From: Apilactobacillus nanyangensis
GTDB lineage: Bacteria; Bacillota; Bacilli; Lactobacillales; Lactobacillaceae
Reading direction: 5' to 3'
Assembly (NCBI RefSeq): GCF_016861915.1
Contig: NZ_BOLX01000006.1
Location: 34,953-98,952 of the forward strand
Length of the DNA: 64,000 nt
A program made the position numbers and the translations under genes. The notes under the pieces were generated by a model. The model searched no databases and was not told where the DNA came from. It saw only the letters and a program-made list of their open reading frames with translations. Below, one piece after another: positions 26,738 through 34,000 of this stretch (positions within the stretch are counted from its first letter, which is position 1; each line of letters opens with the position of its first letter).

Positions 26738-26870
26738 TAATTGTCTTATTTGATTTTTACTGGCTAGGTGTGAATTCACTTAGCCGTGGTATTTTGTTAA
26801 TGATGATTTTCGACGAAATCAAAATTAAAACCAGCTAGGTGATTTGTATTCATCCAGCTGGTTTTTTATT
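26738..26870 (+). promoter_or_regulatory. tyrA transcription attenuator
   Basis: Three competing structures are readable. Hairpin A is GGCTAGGTG (26762-26770) with CACTTAGCC (26777-26785). The antiterminator pairs AGC, TGGT and ATTTTG (26782-26796) with CAAAAT, ACCA and GCT (26820-26836). The terminator pairs ACCAGCT (26830-26836) with AGCTGGT (26856-26862), followed by TTTTT. The antiterminator excludes both others. CTAAGT at the end of the leader ORF can also pair with ACTTAG in hairpin A, linking ribosome position to the switch. No T-box sequence is present. Confidence 0.78.
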
Positions 26871-26892
26871 TTGAACTTTAGGAGATGGCACT

Positions 26893-27753
26893 ATGACCAC
26901 AATTTTTATTAACGGATTAGGATTAATCGGCAGCAGTATTGCCCGAATCATCAGAAAATCTGACCCAAATGCAATCATTTTGGGAAACGATATCAACAAG
27001 CGTAACTGCGACTACTTGTTAGACAATAACATTATCGATAAATCCATCGAGTTTGAAGAAGGCAGTAAACAAGCTGACGTCATCATTTTGGCTAGTCCCG
27101 TCAACAGCATCATCGAGGACATCAAAAGCCTAAGTGAGATGAAATTAAAACAATCAGTAATCGTTACCGACGTTGGTAGCAGTAAGGTCAATATTTTAAA
27201 ATCAGCCAATCAACTAGTCGATAACGGAATTACTTTTATCGGTGGTCATCCCATGGCCGGATCTCATCTCACCGGAAGTCAAAATGGTTCAATCGAAATG
27301 CTTTCAGACCATACATACTTCTTGGTTAACCATAATGGAGACATGCAACAAGTCGATATGATTAAACACTTGTTAGCTGCAGGAAACCTTCGTTTTAAAG
27401 AAGTCTCAGCAGAAAAGCATGATCAAATCGTCTCAACCATTAGTCACTTGCCCCACTTCATCACTTACGCGTTAACTTTAACCGTCAATGACTCCCTTAA
27501 AGACGTTTACGCCAATGATATTAGTATGGGAAATGGACTTTTAGACTCGACTAGAATCGCCAAAAGTAATCCCGATGTCTGGTCGGATATTTTAACCAGT
27601 AATTCCGATAATTTTTTAGACCAAATCGATGTGTTTGAAAAACAATTGGAATCTTTAAAACAAACCATTACCGACAAGAAGCCTGAACAATTACGTCAGT
27701 TAATTGTCGATGCTAATGATGCCAGAAATGGCTGGGAAAATAATACCAAATAA
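26893..27753 (+). CDS. tyrA: prephenate dehydrogenase
   Basis: A 286-residue protein that oxidatively decarboxylates prephenate to 4-hydroxyphenylpyruvate in tyrosine synthesis. The NAD-binding GLGLIGSSI is at residues 8-16, TDVGSSK and the catalytic-site GGHPMAGS (about 117-124) follow, and HDQIVSTISHLPH is the standard helix of the C-terminal dimerisation domain. There is no ACT domain, so allosteric Tyr control is not evident, fitting control by the leader attenuator. The start is an ATG behind TAGGAGATGGCACT. It diverges from the trp operon. Confidence 0.94.
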   Translation: MTTIFINGLGLIGSSIARIIRKSDPNAIILGNDINKRNCDYLLDNNIIDKSIEFEEGSKQADVIILASPVNSIIEDIKSLSEMKLKQSVIVTDVGSSKVNILKSANQLVDNGITFIGGHPMAGSHLTGSQNGSIEMLSDHTYFLVNHNGDMQQVDMIKHLLAAGNLRFKEVSAEKHDQIVSTISHLPHFITYALTLTVNDSLKDVYANDISMGNGLLDSTRIAKSNPDVWSDILTSNSDNFLDQIDVFEKQLESLKQTITDKKPEQLRQLIVDANDARNGWENNTK

Positions 27754-27784
27754 AAAAGCACACGTTTACGTGTGCTCTTTTTTA
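27752..27784. terminator. bidirectional terminator
   Basis: AAAAAAGCACACG-N3-CGTGTGCTCTTTTTT between tyrA and the convergent DUF805 gene. Confidence 0.8.
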
Positions 27785-28984
27785 CATCTTAAATTTAAAG
27801 TTAATTGAATGACCTAGAACTTCTTCGAATCCTTCACTGTTTGCTTCACCAGTCTTGAATTGATATTCACCGCTTGGAATATTGTTCTTGTTGTCATCCT
27901 TTAATTGAATCCAAAGTTTACCGTTAATCTTAGCACCCGGTTTAATGTCTTCATTGCTTGGTTCTTCACCAGCGTAGAAGTCTTTTGCATTCAATTGATT
28001 TAATTGTGTGCCATCTGGCATTAATAAATCGTTATCGTCCATCAAACCAAATAAGTGAATGGTTTGGTTACTTGTATTAGTAGCTCTGTAAGTAATTAGG
28101 ATTTGTTTGTATGATCCGCCTTCTTTGAAGAATGACATTGGAGCAGAACCACCGAATTCATCAAATAAAGCATCGGCAATGTCATCACTAATGTTCTTTT
28201 CTACTTTGACACCAGCAACCACCTTATCAAACTTCAAAGGACCAATGTTGAAGTCGTCCATATCATGAACTTTTTCTTCAGATAACTTGTCTTGGCCATT
28301 ATCAGATGAACTGCTATCATCATCTGAATCATCATTAGAATCAGCGTCATCACTGTCATAATCACTGTGAGTCTTAGTAACAGCATAAGATGTTGAAACT
28401 TCATGTCTTACTTCATTTACGTATGATTGGATAACTGCGAAATATAGCAATGTTACTAAAGCAATTATCAACCATGACCACCATTTAGGTTTCCAATCAA
28501 TAACGGGACCATCTTCAAAACGACCAGCGTCTTTTGATGGTTGGCATAGTAGTACAATCATCACAATTGTCCCAACCATTGGAATTAGAAGTAACCATAA
28601 GAAATGACCAGACATATCAGCATCATGCAATCTTCTGATTGCATTTGTAAGGTTGGTGATAAGAATAAATGCGAATACAAATGACCCAACAAAAATGGCT
28701 AAGCTATTAAATTTACCAAGGCTAAGAAGAATTAAAACAATCATTGCAATGATAAAGTTATCTAAATAACCAAACCAAAATTCTGGCCGAGAACTCTTTG
28801 CATTGATAGTGAACATTTTATCCCACATGTTCTTCAATGCAGTTACCATATTCACACCACTCTTAGGTGTAGGTGCTGTTGCTACTTGTTGTTCTTCAAC
28901 ATTTTGCTTGGCACCACAGTTTGGACAGAACTCTGCTTTTCCATCCATTTTTTGTCCACAATTTGGACAAAATTTGTTACTCAT
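27782..28984 (-). CDS. zinc-ribbon, DUF805 membrane protein with DUF4352-like tail
   Basis: A 400-residue protein. Two CPxCG knuckles (FCPNCGQ near 5 and FCPNCGA near 20) form a zinc ribbon. Residues about 45-165 are a DUF805 domain (RPEFWFGYL, RRLHDADMSGHFLW, QPSKDAGRFEDGP). A further transmembrane helix sits at about 170-190, followed by an Asp/Ser-rich linker. A C-terminal beta domain (about 240-400, YRATNTSNQTIHL, DGTQL, PGAKINGKLW) resembles DUF4352 and is predicted extracellular. One of three zinc-ribbon DUF805 genes in 4 kb. Function unknown. Confidence 0.8.
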   Translation of the reverse strand: MSNKFCPNCGQKMDGKAEFCPNCGAKQNVEEQQVATAPTPKSGVNMVTALKNMWDKMFTINAKSSRPEFWFGYLDNFIIAMIVLILLSLGKFNSLAIFVGSFVFAFILITNLTNAIRRLHDADMSGHFLWLLLIPMVGTIVMIVLLCQPSKDAGRFEDGPVIDWKPKWWSWLIIALVTLLYFAVIQSYVNEVRHEVSTSYAVTKTHSDYDSDDADSNDDSDDDSSSSDNGQDKLSEEKVHDMDDFNIGPLKFDKVVAGVKVEKNISDDIADALFDEFGGSAPMSFFKEGGSYKQILITYRATNTSNQTIHLFGLMDDNDLLMPDGTQLNQLNAKDFYAGEEPSNEDIKPGAKINGKLWIQLKDDNKNNIPSGEYQFKTGEANSEGFEEVLGHSINFKFKM

Positions 28985-29136
28985 AAACGAAAACTCCCCT
29001 GTAATATTAACTAAAAATCAATTAACTTTTTACAATTAATTAATTTGCAACAGTATTTAATGATATATTAGGAATATTCGCATATCAACAGCATAAGCCA
29101 TAACTATTTAAAAAATAATCTGATTTTAATGAAGCA

Positions 29137-29168
29137 TAAAAAAAGCACACGATAACGTGTGCTTTTAC
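29137..29168 (-). terminator. terminator of the gene at 29165
   Basis: AAAAGCACACG-N4-CGTGTGCTTTTTTT on the minus strand. Confidence 0.8.
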
Positions 29169-29443
29169 TTTTTAGAACGTGGATCTTGAGAGGCGAACCA
29201 TGTTGGATGTTTTTTATTAATTTTTTCCGTCACAAAGCTATAAATTAGGTATAAGACGAATAATAGTACTCCGCCACCCGCTGAAATGATGGTTAATTTA
29301 AGAAAATCGCGCAAACTATCTGCAATTAAAACATTAGATAATAAGTCATAAATCACGCCTAAAGCGGCGCTAACAAGTATAATAACGACAATCAAGAATG
29401 TCCATGATTTTACTGTATTCTTCCCTGTTTTCTTTTTACTCAT
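29165..29443 (-). CDS. small two-helix membrane protein
   Basis: A 92-residue protein with a Lys-rich N-terminus (MSKKKTGKN), hydrophobic helices at about 13-35 and 46-72, and a basic C-terminus. The start is an ATG behind AAAAGGGG. No family recognised. It sits between two DUF805 genes but has its own terminator. Confidence 0.6.
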   Translation of the reverse strand: MSKKKTGKNTVKSWTFLIVVIILVSAALGVIYDLLSNVLIADSLRDFLKLTIISAGGGVLLFVLYLIYSFVTEKINKKHPTWFASQDPRSKK

Positions 29444-29589
29444 GTGGTTTGTCCCCTTTTAAAATTGTCTAAATTTAGTTTGGTTTTTTTAGAAAAAATT
29501 ATCCAGCACATTTAAATTATGGAACTATAATTGATTAATAACTGAATATCTATTGAATAGTATCAATCAGTAATCAAGGAGTGAATGCG

Positions 29590-30231
29590 ATGAAAAAAAC
29601 ATCATTTATATTTATCTTGATATTCCTTTCACCGTTAATGGAGCTTGTCAGATATCCAATCCTTTATTCAACAGATGAACCGTTTTTCTATGCCGTTATT
29701 CAGATTTTAATCGCTTTTATCATCTTAATAACGATTATTCTTTATCTCTATCGTAAAATAATCATCGACACAGTGATTGATGTTTTTCGTAATAATCATT
29801 TCAATTCTAAATTGGTAGTAATTGGAATTGAATTTTTTCTGCTAGACATATCATTCGTTCTAGTGACTACTAAGCCTAACACAGATTTTCATACTAATCT
29901 ATCAAACCTAATTGGCTACACCGATTCAAGACTACAATTATTATGTATTATTGCTAGTTTAACACTATCACCAATCATTGTTGAATTATTTTTCAGAGGA
30001 TTAATTCAATCATACTTAAAGGAAATCTTTAGCGAAAAATACGCTATTCTATTCTCATCAGTTACTTTTGGGATTGCCCATTCTTTATTTAGTATCATTT
30101 CACTAATGTATTACATATTAGCTGGAATCCTATTAAGTAAGTCCAGAGAGGTATCGAACGGAATCATTGCACCAATCATATTCCACTGTTCATGGGACAT
30201 TTTATTAATGTTTATGCTATGGATATATTAA
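29590..30231 (+). CDS. CPBP-family (CAAX protease/Abi-like) membrane protein, altered motif
   Basis: A 213-residue polytopic membrane protein. The ATG at 29590 is spaced 9 nt from AAGGAG. The C-terminal half has the three CPBP motifs: SPIIVELFFRG, FGIAHSLF and IIFHCSWD. The first normally reads EExxxR; here the first Glu is Val (codon GTT) and only the second Glu and the Arg remain. The family includes intramembrane proteases and bacteriocin-immunity (Abi) proteins. The missing Glu suggests a changed or lost protease activity. Confidence 0.75.
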   Translation: MKKTSFIFILIFLSPLMELVRYPILYSTDEPFFYAVIQILIAFIILITIILYLYRKIIIDTVIDVFRNNHFNSKLVVIGIEFFLLDISFVLVTTKPNTDFHTNLSNLIGYTDSRLQLLCIIASLTLSPIIVELFFRGLIQSYLKEIFSEKYAILFSSVTFGIAHSLFSIISLMYYILAGILLSKSREVSNGIIAPIIFHCSWDILLMFMLWIY

Positions 30232-30262
30232 AAAGCATACGCCAAAGCGTATGCTTTTTTTA
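30230..30262 (+). terminator. terminator of the CPBP gene
   Basis: AAAAAGCATACGC-N3-GCGTATGCTTTTTTT. Confidence 0.85.
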
Positions 30263-30331
30263 TTTCATATTGATATAAATAATTGCGATTAATAACAATA
30301 CATCCACAACGGTATTACTGTATTTTTTCAT
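30260..30331 (-). CDS. candidate 23-aa membrane micropeptide
   Basis: ATG at 30331 with CGGAG 8 nt upstream opens a 23-residue frame that starts MKKYSNTVV and continues as a single hydrophobic helix (VDVLLLIAIIYI). A tandem ATG at 30337 is also possible. Size and shape fit small membrane peptides, including type I toxins, but no antisense RNA is evident. Its stop lies in the terminator of the opposite gene. Confidence 0.35.
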   Translation of the reverse strand: MKKYSNTVVDVLLLIAIIYINMK

Positions 30332-30377
30332 TATCATCACTCCGGTAAATCGTTCAAACATGTGTATGTAGTTTATG

Positions 30378-30413
30378 ATAAAAAAGAGTTACCCAATTCG
30401 GGCAACTCTCCTT
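30378..30413 (-). terminator. terminator of the DUF805 gene at 30412
   Basis: GGAGAGTTGCCC-N5-GGGTAACTCTTTTTT on the minus strand. Confidence 0.8.
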
Positions 30414-31188
30414 AATAGTCATCATCATATCTGTAATCATTATGATAATAATTATCTCCTGAATCATATGAATCGTCATTATCATATGTGTCATCATCAT
30501 CGTTTTCGTCTTGTGAGTCTTCTTTTTCTTTTTGAACCTCATCATCCAATTGTTCTTGGCGAACTACTTCTTCATAGTTACTTTCAAGTTTGTTCATTTC
30601 AGAACTACCTGCAAGCAGTCCAAAAAATGCAACAACAGTCCACCATACCAATAAACTATTAATTGATGGCTTTTGTTTTGGTCCATATTTTCTTTTACCT
30701 TCTTCAATAGATCTTTGACACAACAATATCAAAATTAATATCCAGCCAAAAATAGGCACTAATAAGAAAAGTAAAAAGAAACCGGATATGTTGGCATCGT
30801 GTAATCTTCTACACATGCTAAAAATCATACTAATTGAAATAAAGTACAATCCCACGCTAACAACAAAGCCAAGAAATTTTAAAAACTTTACTCCCGTAAA
30901 TGTATCATAGAATGAAAAATAACTTACTAGCCATAATGAATATAGGAATCCAGAAAAAAGCGTCATCCACACGTACGAAAACCAATATTCTCTTCTAGTA
31001 TCGCATCCTTTAGCTGAAAACAGATATTTAAAATAATCCTTTAATGCGTCCGGAAAGTTTATTTTGTCATTTTTAGCTTCACTTTTCTTAATTGTGATAT
31101 AAGCATCTTGGTTGGCTCCACAAAAATTACAAAAAGAAGATTCAGCCGCTATTTGATTACCACAATTCGAACAATATTTTGTATTCAT
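30412..31188 (-). CDS. zinc-ribbon, DUF805 membrane protein with acidic tail
   Basis: A 258-residue protein. Zinc ribbon YCSNCGN...FCNFCGA at residues 5-25; DUF805 core (RREYWFSYVW, CRRLHDANISGFFL, CQRSIEEGKRKYGP) at about 55-175; one more hydrophobic helix; then a very acidic Asp/Glu/Asn/Tyr tail (about residues 210-258). GGGGA precedes the ATG. It follows the paralogue at 31211 on the same strand by 22 bp and is probably co-transcribed with it. Function unknown. Confidence 0.78.
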   Translation of the reverse strand: MNTKYCSNCGNQIAAESSFCNFCGANQDAYITIKKSEAKNDKINFPDALKDYFKYLFSAKGCDTRREYWFSYVWMTLFSGFLYSLWLVSYFSFYDTFTGVKFLKFLGFVVSVGLYFISISMIFSMCRRLHDANISGFFLLFLLVPIFGWILILILLCQRSIEEGKRKYGPKQKPSINSLLVWWTVVAFFGLLAGSSEMNKLESNYEEVVRQEQLDDEVQKEKEDSQDENDDDDTYDNDDSYDSGDNYYHNDYRYDDDY

Positions 31189-31210
31189 TTAAAAATCCCC
31201 ACTAACCTTT

Positions 31211-31858
31211 TTAAAAAACAAACTCACGCATCACAGATGCATAAAATCCTGCATATACTAATACAGATAATATTGAATAAGCTACATACAATGTTATGAT
31301 GCCAGCGTTGGTTTTATTTTTTAGATTATCTTTTCTATATTTATTATCTTCTGTAATAGAACTTTGACAGAACATTATTAGTAAAGCCAAGGAACCAAAA
31401 AATGGAATCAATTTAAGCCATAAAAAATGACCAGTTTGATTAATATCATGGAGTCTTCTAATCGATACCGATAGCAATGCAACGGATGCTGCACTTGGTA
31501 TCAATCCTAAAACAATCGATACAATAAATAACGGAAATGTTGGCGTTTCTCTTATAAATGCCAACGATCCATAGCGAATACAAACGTAGATGTTTGCAAA
31601 AAAAGAACCAAATAATACTAGTTGCATAAATAAGTAGAACCACCAATATTCAGCCCTTGTGGCAACACCATTTAGGTTAAATGCTTCCCTTATACATTTA
31701 GGAATAGCATCAGTTAATCTAATCATTTTGGTGCCATTATTTTTTGAATTATCTGAAGATTTATCTTCTATGTATGATTGTCTTGCCCCGCAGTTTGAAC
31801 AAAAAGAAGAACTTATCGAAAGTTCAGTACCGCAGTTTGTACAATATTTTGTTTTCAT
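31211..31858 (-). CDS. zinc-ribbon, DUF805 membrane protein
   Basis: A 215-residue protein. Zinc ribbon YCTNCGT...FCSNCGA (residues 5-25), then a four-helix DUF805 domain with TRAEYWWFYLF, IRRLHDINQTGHFLWLKLIPFFGS and CQSSITEDNKYR, and a C-terminal transmembrane helix. It has no long extracytoplasmic tail, unlike the paralogues at 27782 and 30412. First gene of a two-gene unit. The family may adapt to membrane stress, but there is no direct evidence here. Confidence 0.78.
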   Translation of the reverse strand: MKTKYCTNCGTELSISSSFCSNCGARQSYIEDKSSDNSKNNGTKMIRLTDAIPKCIREAFNLNGVATRAEYWWFYLFMQLVLFGSFFANIYVCIRYGSLAFIRETPTFPLFIVSIVLGLIPSAASVALLSVSIRRLHDINQTGHFLWLKLIPFFGSLALLIMFCQSSITEDNKYRKDNLKNKTNAGIITLYVAYSILSVLVYAGFYASVMREFVF

Positions 31859-31995
31859 TCATTATTCCGCCCTTTTTAAGTATTACATTTTAAAGATACA
31901 CTGAGTAAAGTATCTTTTCTATAAAGGTTAAAGCATTCTTATCGTGTATATAAAAACCCAAATTTACATTTAACTAAAAGTTATTTTATTTTTAA

Positions 31996-32031
31996 TAAAA
32001 AAGAAGCTGCCAAATTTTGGCAGCTTCTTTT
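31996..32031 (-). terminator. terminator of the gene at 32040
   Basis: AAAAGAAGCTGCC-N8-GGCAGCTTCTTTTTT on the minus strand. Confidence 0.85.
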
Positions 32032-32039
32032 CAGTGATT

Positions 32040-32771
32040 TTATAAATCATAACCAATCATGATATTCTTAAAGGCATTCAAACAGCCTTTATCAATGCGT
32101 TGGTTTAAGAATCTTTCGTTAGTAATATTAGCATTATCAAAGTATGAAGAAGACATGTTTACTTCTGGACATAGCTTGATAAATTGTTTAACCATCTTAT
32201 CGTCAAATGAATGTGGTTGAACCTGAATATCTAGGCCGAATTCTTGGTGGTAGAAACACATCACCATTTGTTTTAGTAATACCGTCATTGCACGGTTTGG
32301 AACGGTTGTAATGTCTGATTCGATTTTTAGGATGGCATAGTAGCGATCGAATAGTTGATATTGAGCATTGTAACCTTGCACAACATTAATTCTGGCAACC
32401 TTAATGTTTTCCATTGAGTAACCTGAATCTAGCATGTCTTGTTCACGTTTAGACAATTCGTCACTCTTAACATAACTGATTGGGTCAGTTCTTAGAATCA
32501 TTTCCATATTTGGAATGTCATCCTTAGAAGATGTGACTGGTTTGTATACCATACTATTAAATTGGAATGATGTTTCTTTTGACATTGAGGCGTCAATGTT
32601 TTGAGCATTGTTATAACGAGCTTGTTCTACCTCTCCGTGGTTCTTAATTACAAGGTAAATAATTATAGCCAAAGCAATAATAATACCGATAGTAATCGCT
32701 AATATCGGATTAGTAACCACACATAACATTAAAAATATTAGAACTAACGCTCCTGAACAACCTAATCTCAT
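32040..32771 (-). CDS. membrane-anchored protein, unknown
   Basis: A 243-residue protein. The ATG at 32771 has GGAGTG upstream. Two adjacent hydrophobic helices (about 4-22 and 24-43) are followed by a soluble, predicted cytoplasmic domain of 195 residues. This contains DSGYSMENIKVARINVVQGYNAQ and QHEFG-like strands but no motif I can assign. Monocistronic with its own terminator. Function unknown. Confidence 0.6.
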   Translation of the reverse strand: MRLGCSGALVLIFLMLCVVTNPILAITIGIIIALAIIIYLVIKNHGEVEQARYNNAQNIDASMSKETSFQFNSMVYKPVTSSKDDIPNMEMILRTDPISYVKSDELSKREQDMLDSGYSMENIKVARINVVQGYNAQYQLFDRYYAILKIESDITTVPNRAMTVLLKQMVMCFYHQEFGLDIQVQPHSFDDKMVKQFIKLCPEVNMSSSYFDNANITNERFLNQRIDKGCLNAFKNIMIGYDL

Positions 32772-32853
32772 CAACTAACACTCCAATCATCCTTAAAAAA
32801 TCATTATAAATCCATTATAATATTTTTTCACGTTATATTACAGAAAAAATATA

Positions 32854-32884
32854 CAAAAAAAGAGCCATAACGGCTCTTTTTTTA
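32854..32884 (-). terminator. terminator of the hsp20 unit
   Basis: AAAAAGAGCC-GTTAT-GGCTCTTTTTTT on the minus strand. Confidence 0.85.
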
Positions 32885-32885
32885 A

Positions 32886-33305
32886 TTAGTTGATAGAAAT
32901 TGTGTGCTTTGATTCCTTTTCAGCGGATTTAGGTACCATGATATCCAAAATACCACCATCGTATTTTGCACCAATCTTATCAGTATCTGCGTCAGGTAAG
33001 TAGAATGAACGACTGACATTGCTGGATGTTCTTTCGCTTCTAATCAACTTACCGTTTTCATCCTTTTGTTCCTTATTCAAATCGTGAATTGCATGGATTG
33101 TTAAGGTATCATTTTCGTAATTAATGTTGATATCTTCCTTCTTAAATCCTGGTAGTTCAGCCTTCACTTCGAATTCGTCATCATTTTCGATAACATCTGT
33201 CTTCATTTTTGAGGTATTAGTCATGTTTCTACCTAATCCATCAAAGAAGTTGCTCATTGGATCCATAAAGTCGTTGAATACATTGTTTCTTAGTTCGTTT
33301 GCCAT
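32886..33305 (-). CDS. small heat-shock protein Hsp20, copy 1
   Basis: A 139-residue alpha-crystallin-type chaperone that holds unfolding proteins. The alpha-crystallin domain runs from about 35 to 130 (ELPGFKKEDININYENDTLTI, RTSSNVSRSFYLPDAD), with the closing GGILDIMVPK. GGAGGG precedes the ATG. It lies 29 bp downstream of the related copy at 33335 and is probably read through from the CIRCE-controlled promoter. The short N-terminus MANELRN is nearly identical in both copies. Confidence 0.93.
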   Translation of the reverse strand: MANELRNNVFNDFMDPMSNFFDGLGRNMTNTSKMKTDVIENDDEFEVKAELPGFKKEDININYENDTLTIHAIHDLNKEQKDENGKLIRSERTSSNVSRSFYLPDADTDKIGAKYDGGILDIMVPKSAEKESKHTISIN

Positions 33306-33334
33306 AAAATATCCCTCCTACTATTTCAATTTAA

Positions 33335-33763
33335 TTAGTTAATGCTGATTTTGTGTGCTTCTTCATCCTTAATTTCTTGTTTTGGTAATGTAATCTTTAA
33401 GATTCCGCCGTCATAATCGGCAGCAACATTATCAATATAGATATCTGGTAGGTAGAATGCACGAGCGATATTGCTTGAAGTGCGTTCCTTTCTTAATACC
33501 TTACCTTCTTTATTAGTATCTTCCTTACTCAAATCATGTGTAGCATGAATTGTTAAAGTATCGTTGTTGTAATCTAGATGAATTTCATCCTTCTTGAAAC
33601 CAGGTAATTCAGAGCTTACTACGTAATTATCTTTGTTTTCAATAACGTCAGTCTTCATTTGATTACCAGCAACTGAATTGAAGAAGTTCTTACCAAAGTC
33701 GCCAAAGAAATCATTCATTGGATCAAATACATTGAAGTCTGTGTTTCTTAATTCGTTAGCCAT
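33335..33763 (-). CDS. small heat-shock protein Hsp20, copy 2
   Basis: A 142-residue alpha-crystallin chaperone, paralogue of the downstream gene (shared MANELRN start, ELPGFKK, HDLxKE, RTSSNxxRxFYLPD, YDGGILxIxxPK). The ATG at 33763 has AAAAGGGG upstream; a TTG two codons earlier is less likely. First gene of the pair, behind a strong promoter with heat-shock operator sites. The tandem copies probably form homo- or hetero-oligomers. Confidence 0.93.
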   Translation of the reverse strand: MANELRNTDFNVFDPMNDFFGDFGKNFFNSVAGNQMKTDVIENKDNYVVSSELPGFKKDEIHLDYNNDTLTIHATHDLSKEDTNKEGKVLRKERTSSNIARAFYLPDIYIDNVAADYDGGILKITLPKQEIKDEEAHKISIN

Positions 33764-33831
33764 AATCAAAGCCCCTTTTCATTATTTTCAATATTTCGTT
33801 GGTAGTCATTTATTTCCTATCAACAATTCTT

Positions 33832-33894
33832 ATATTAGTCAGTATTGGTCAAATAGTCAAGAGAAAACTAGCACTTAATTAACGATAGTGCTAA
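33832..33894 (-). promoter_or_regulatory. hsp20 promoter with CIRCE (HrcA) and CtsR-like sites
   Basis: A minus-strand promoter, TTGACT (33860-33855) and TAATAT (33837-33832) with 17 bp spacing. Upstream of it is a CIRCE-type inverted repeat, TAGCACT-N11-AGTGCTA (core 33869-33893), the HrcA operator. Overlapping the promoter on the plus strand, AGTCAGT-ATT-GGTCAAA fits the heptad pair recognised by CtsR with two mismatches in one heptad. Confidence 0.8.
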
Positions 33895-33905
33895 AAATCA
33901 TTTAC

Positions 33906-33927
33906 AAACGCTGTCATATCAACGTTT
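33906..33927. promoter_or_regulatory. copy of the shared ATATCAACGTTT operator-like motif
   Basis: AAACGCTGTC followed by ATATCAACGTTT. It differs from the palindrome upstream of the surface-protein gene at two positions and lies just above the CIRCE element of the hsp20 promoter. Confidence 0.45.
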
Positions 33928-33954
33928 ATTTTAAGTAAAAATTTTTAAAAAATA

Positions 33955-33990
33955 TAAAAAAGACGATTCTTTAAAAGAATCGTCTTTATG
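33955..33990 (-). terminator. terminator of the GH25 gene
   Basis: AAAGACGATTC-TTTTAAA-GAATCGTCTTTTTT on the minus strand. Confidence 0.85.
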
Positions 33991-34000
33991 ATCAAAGTTT

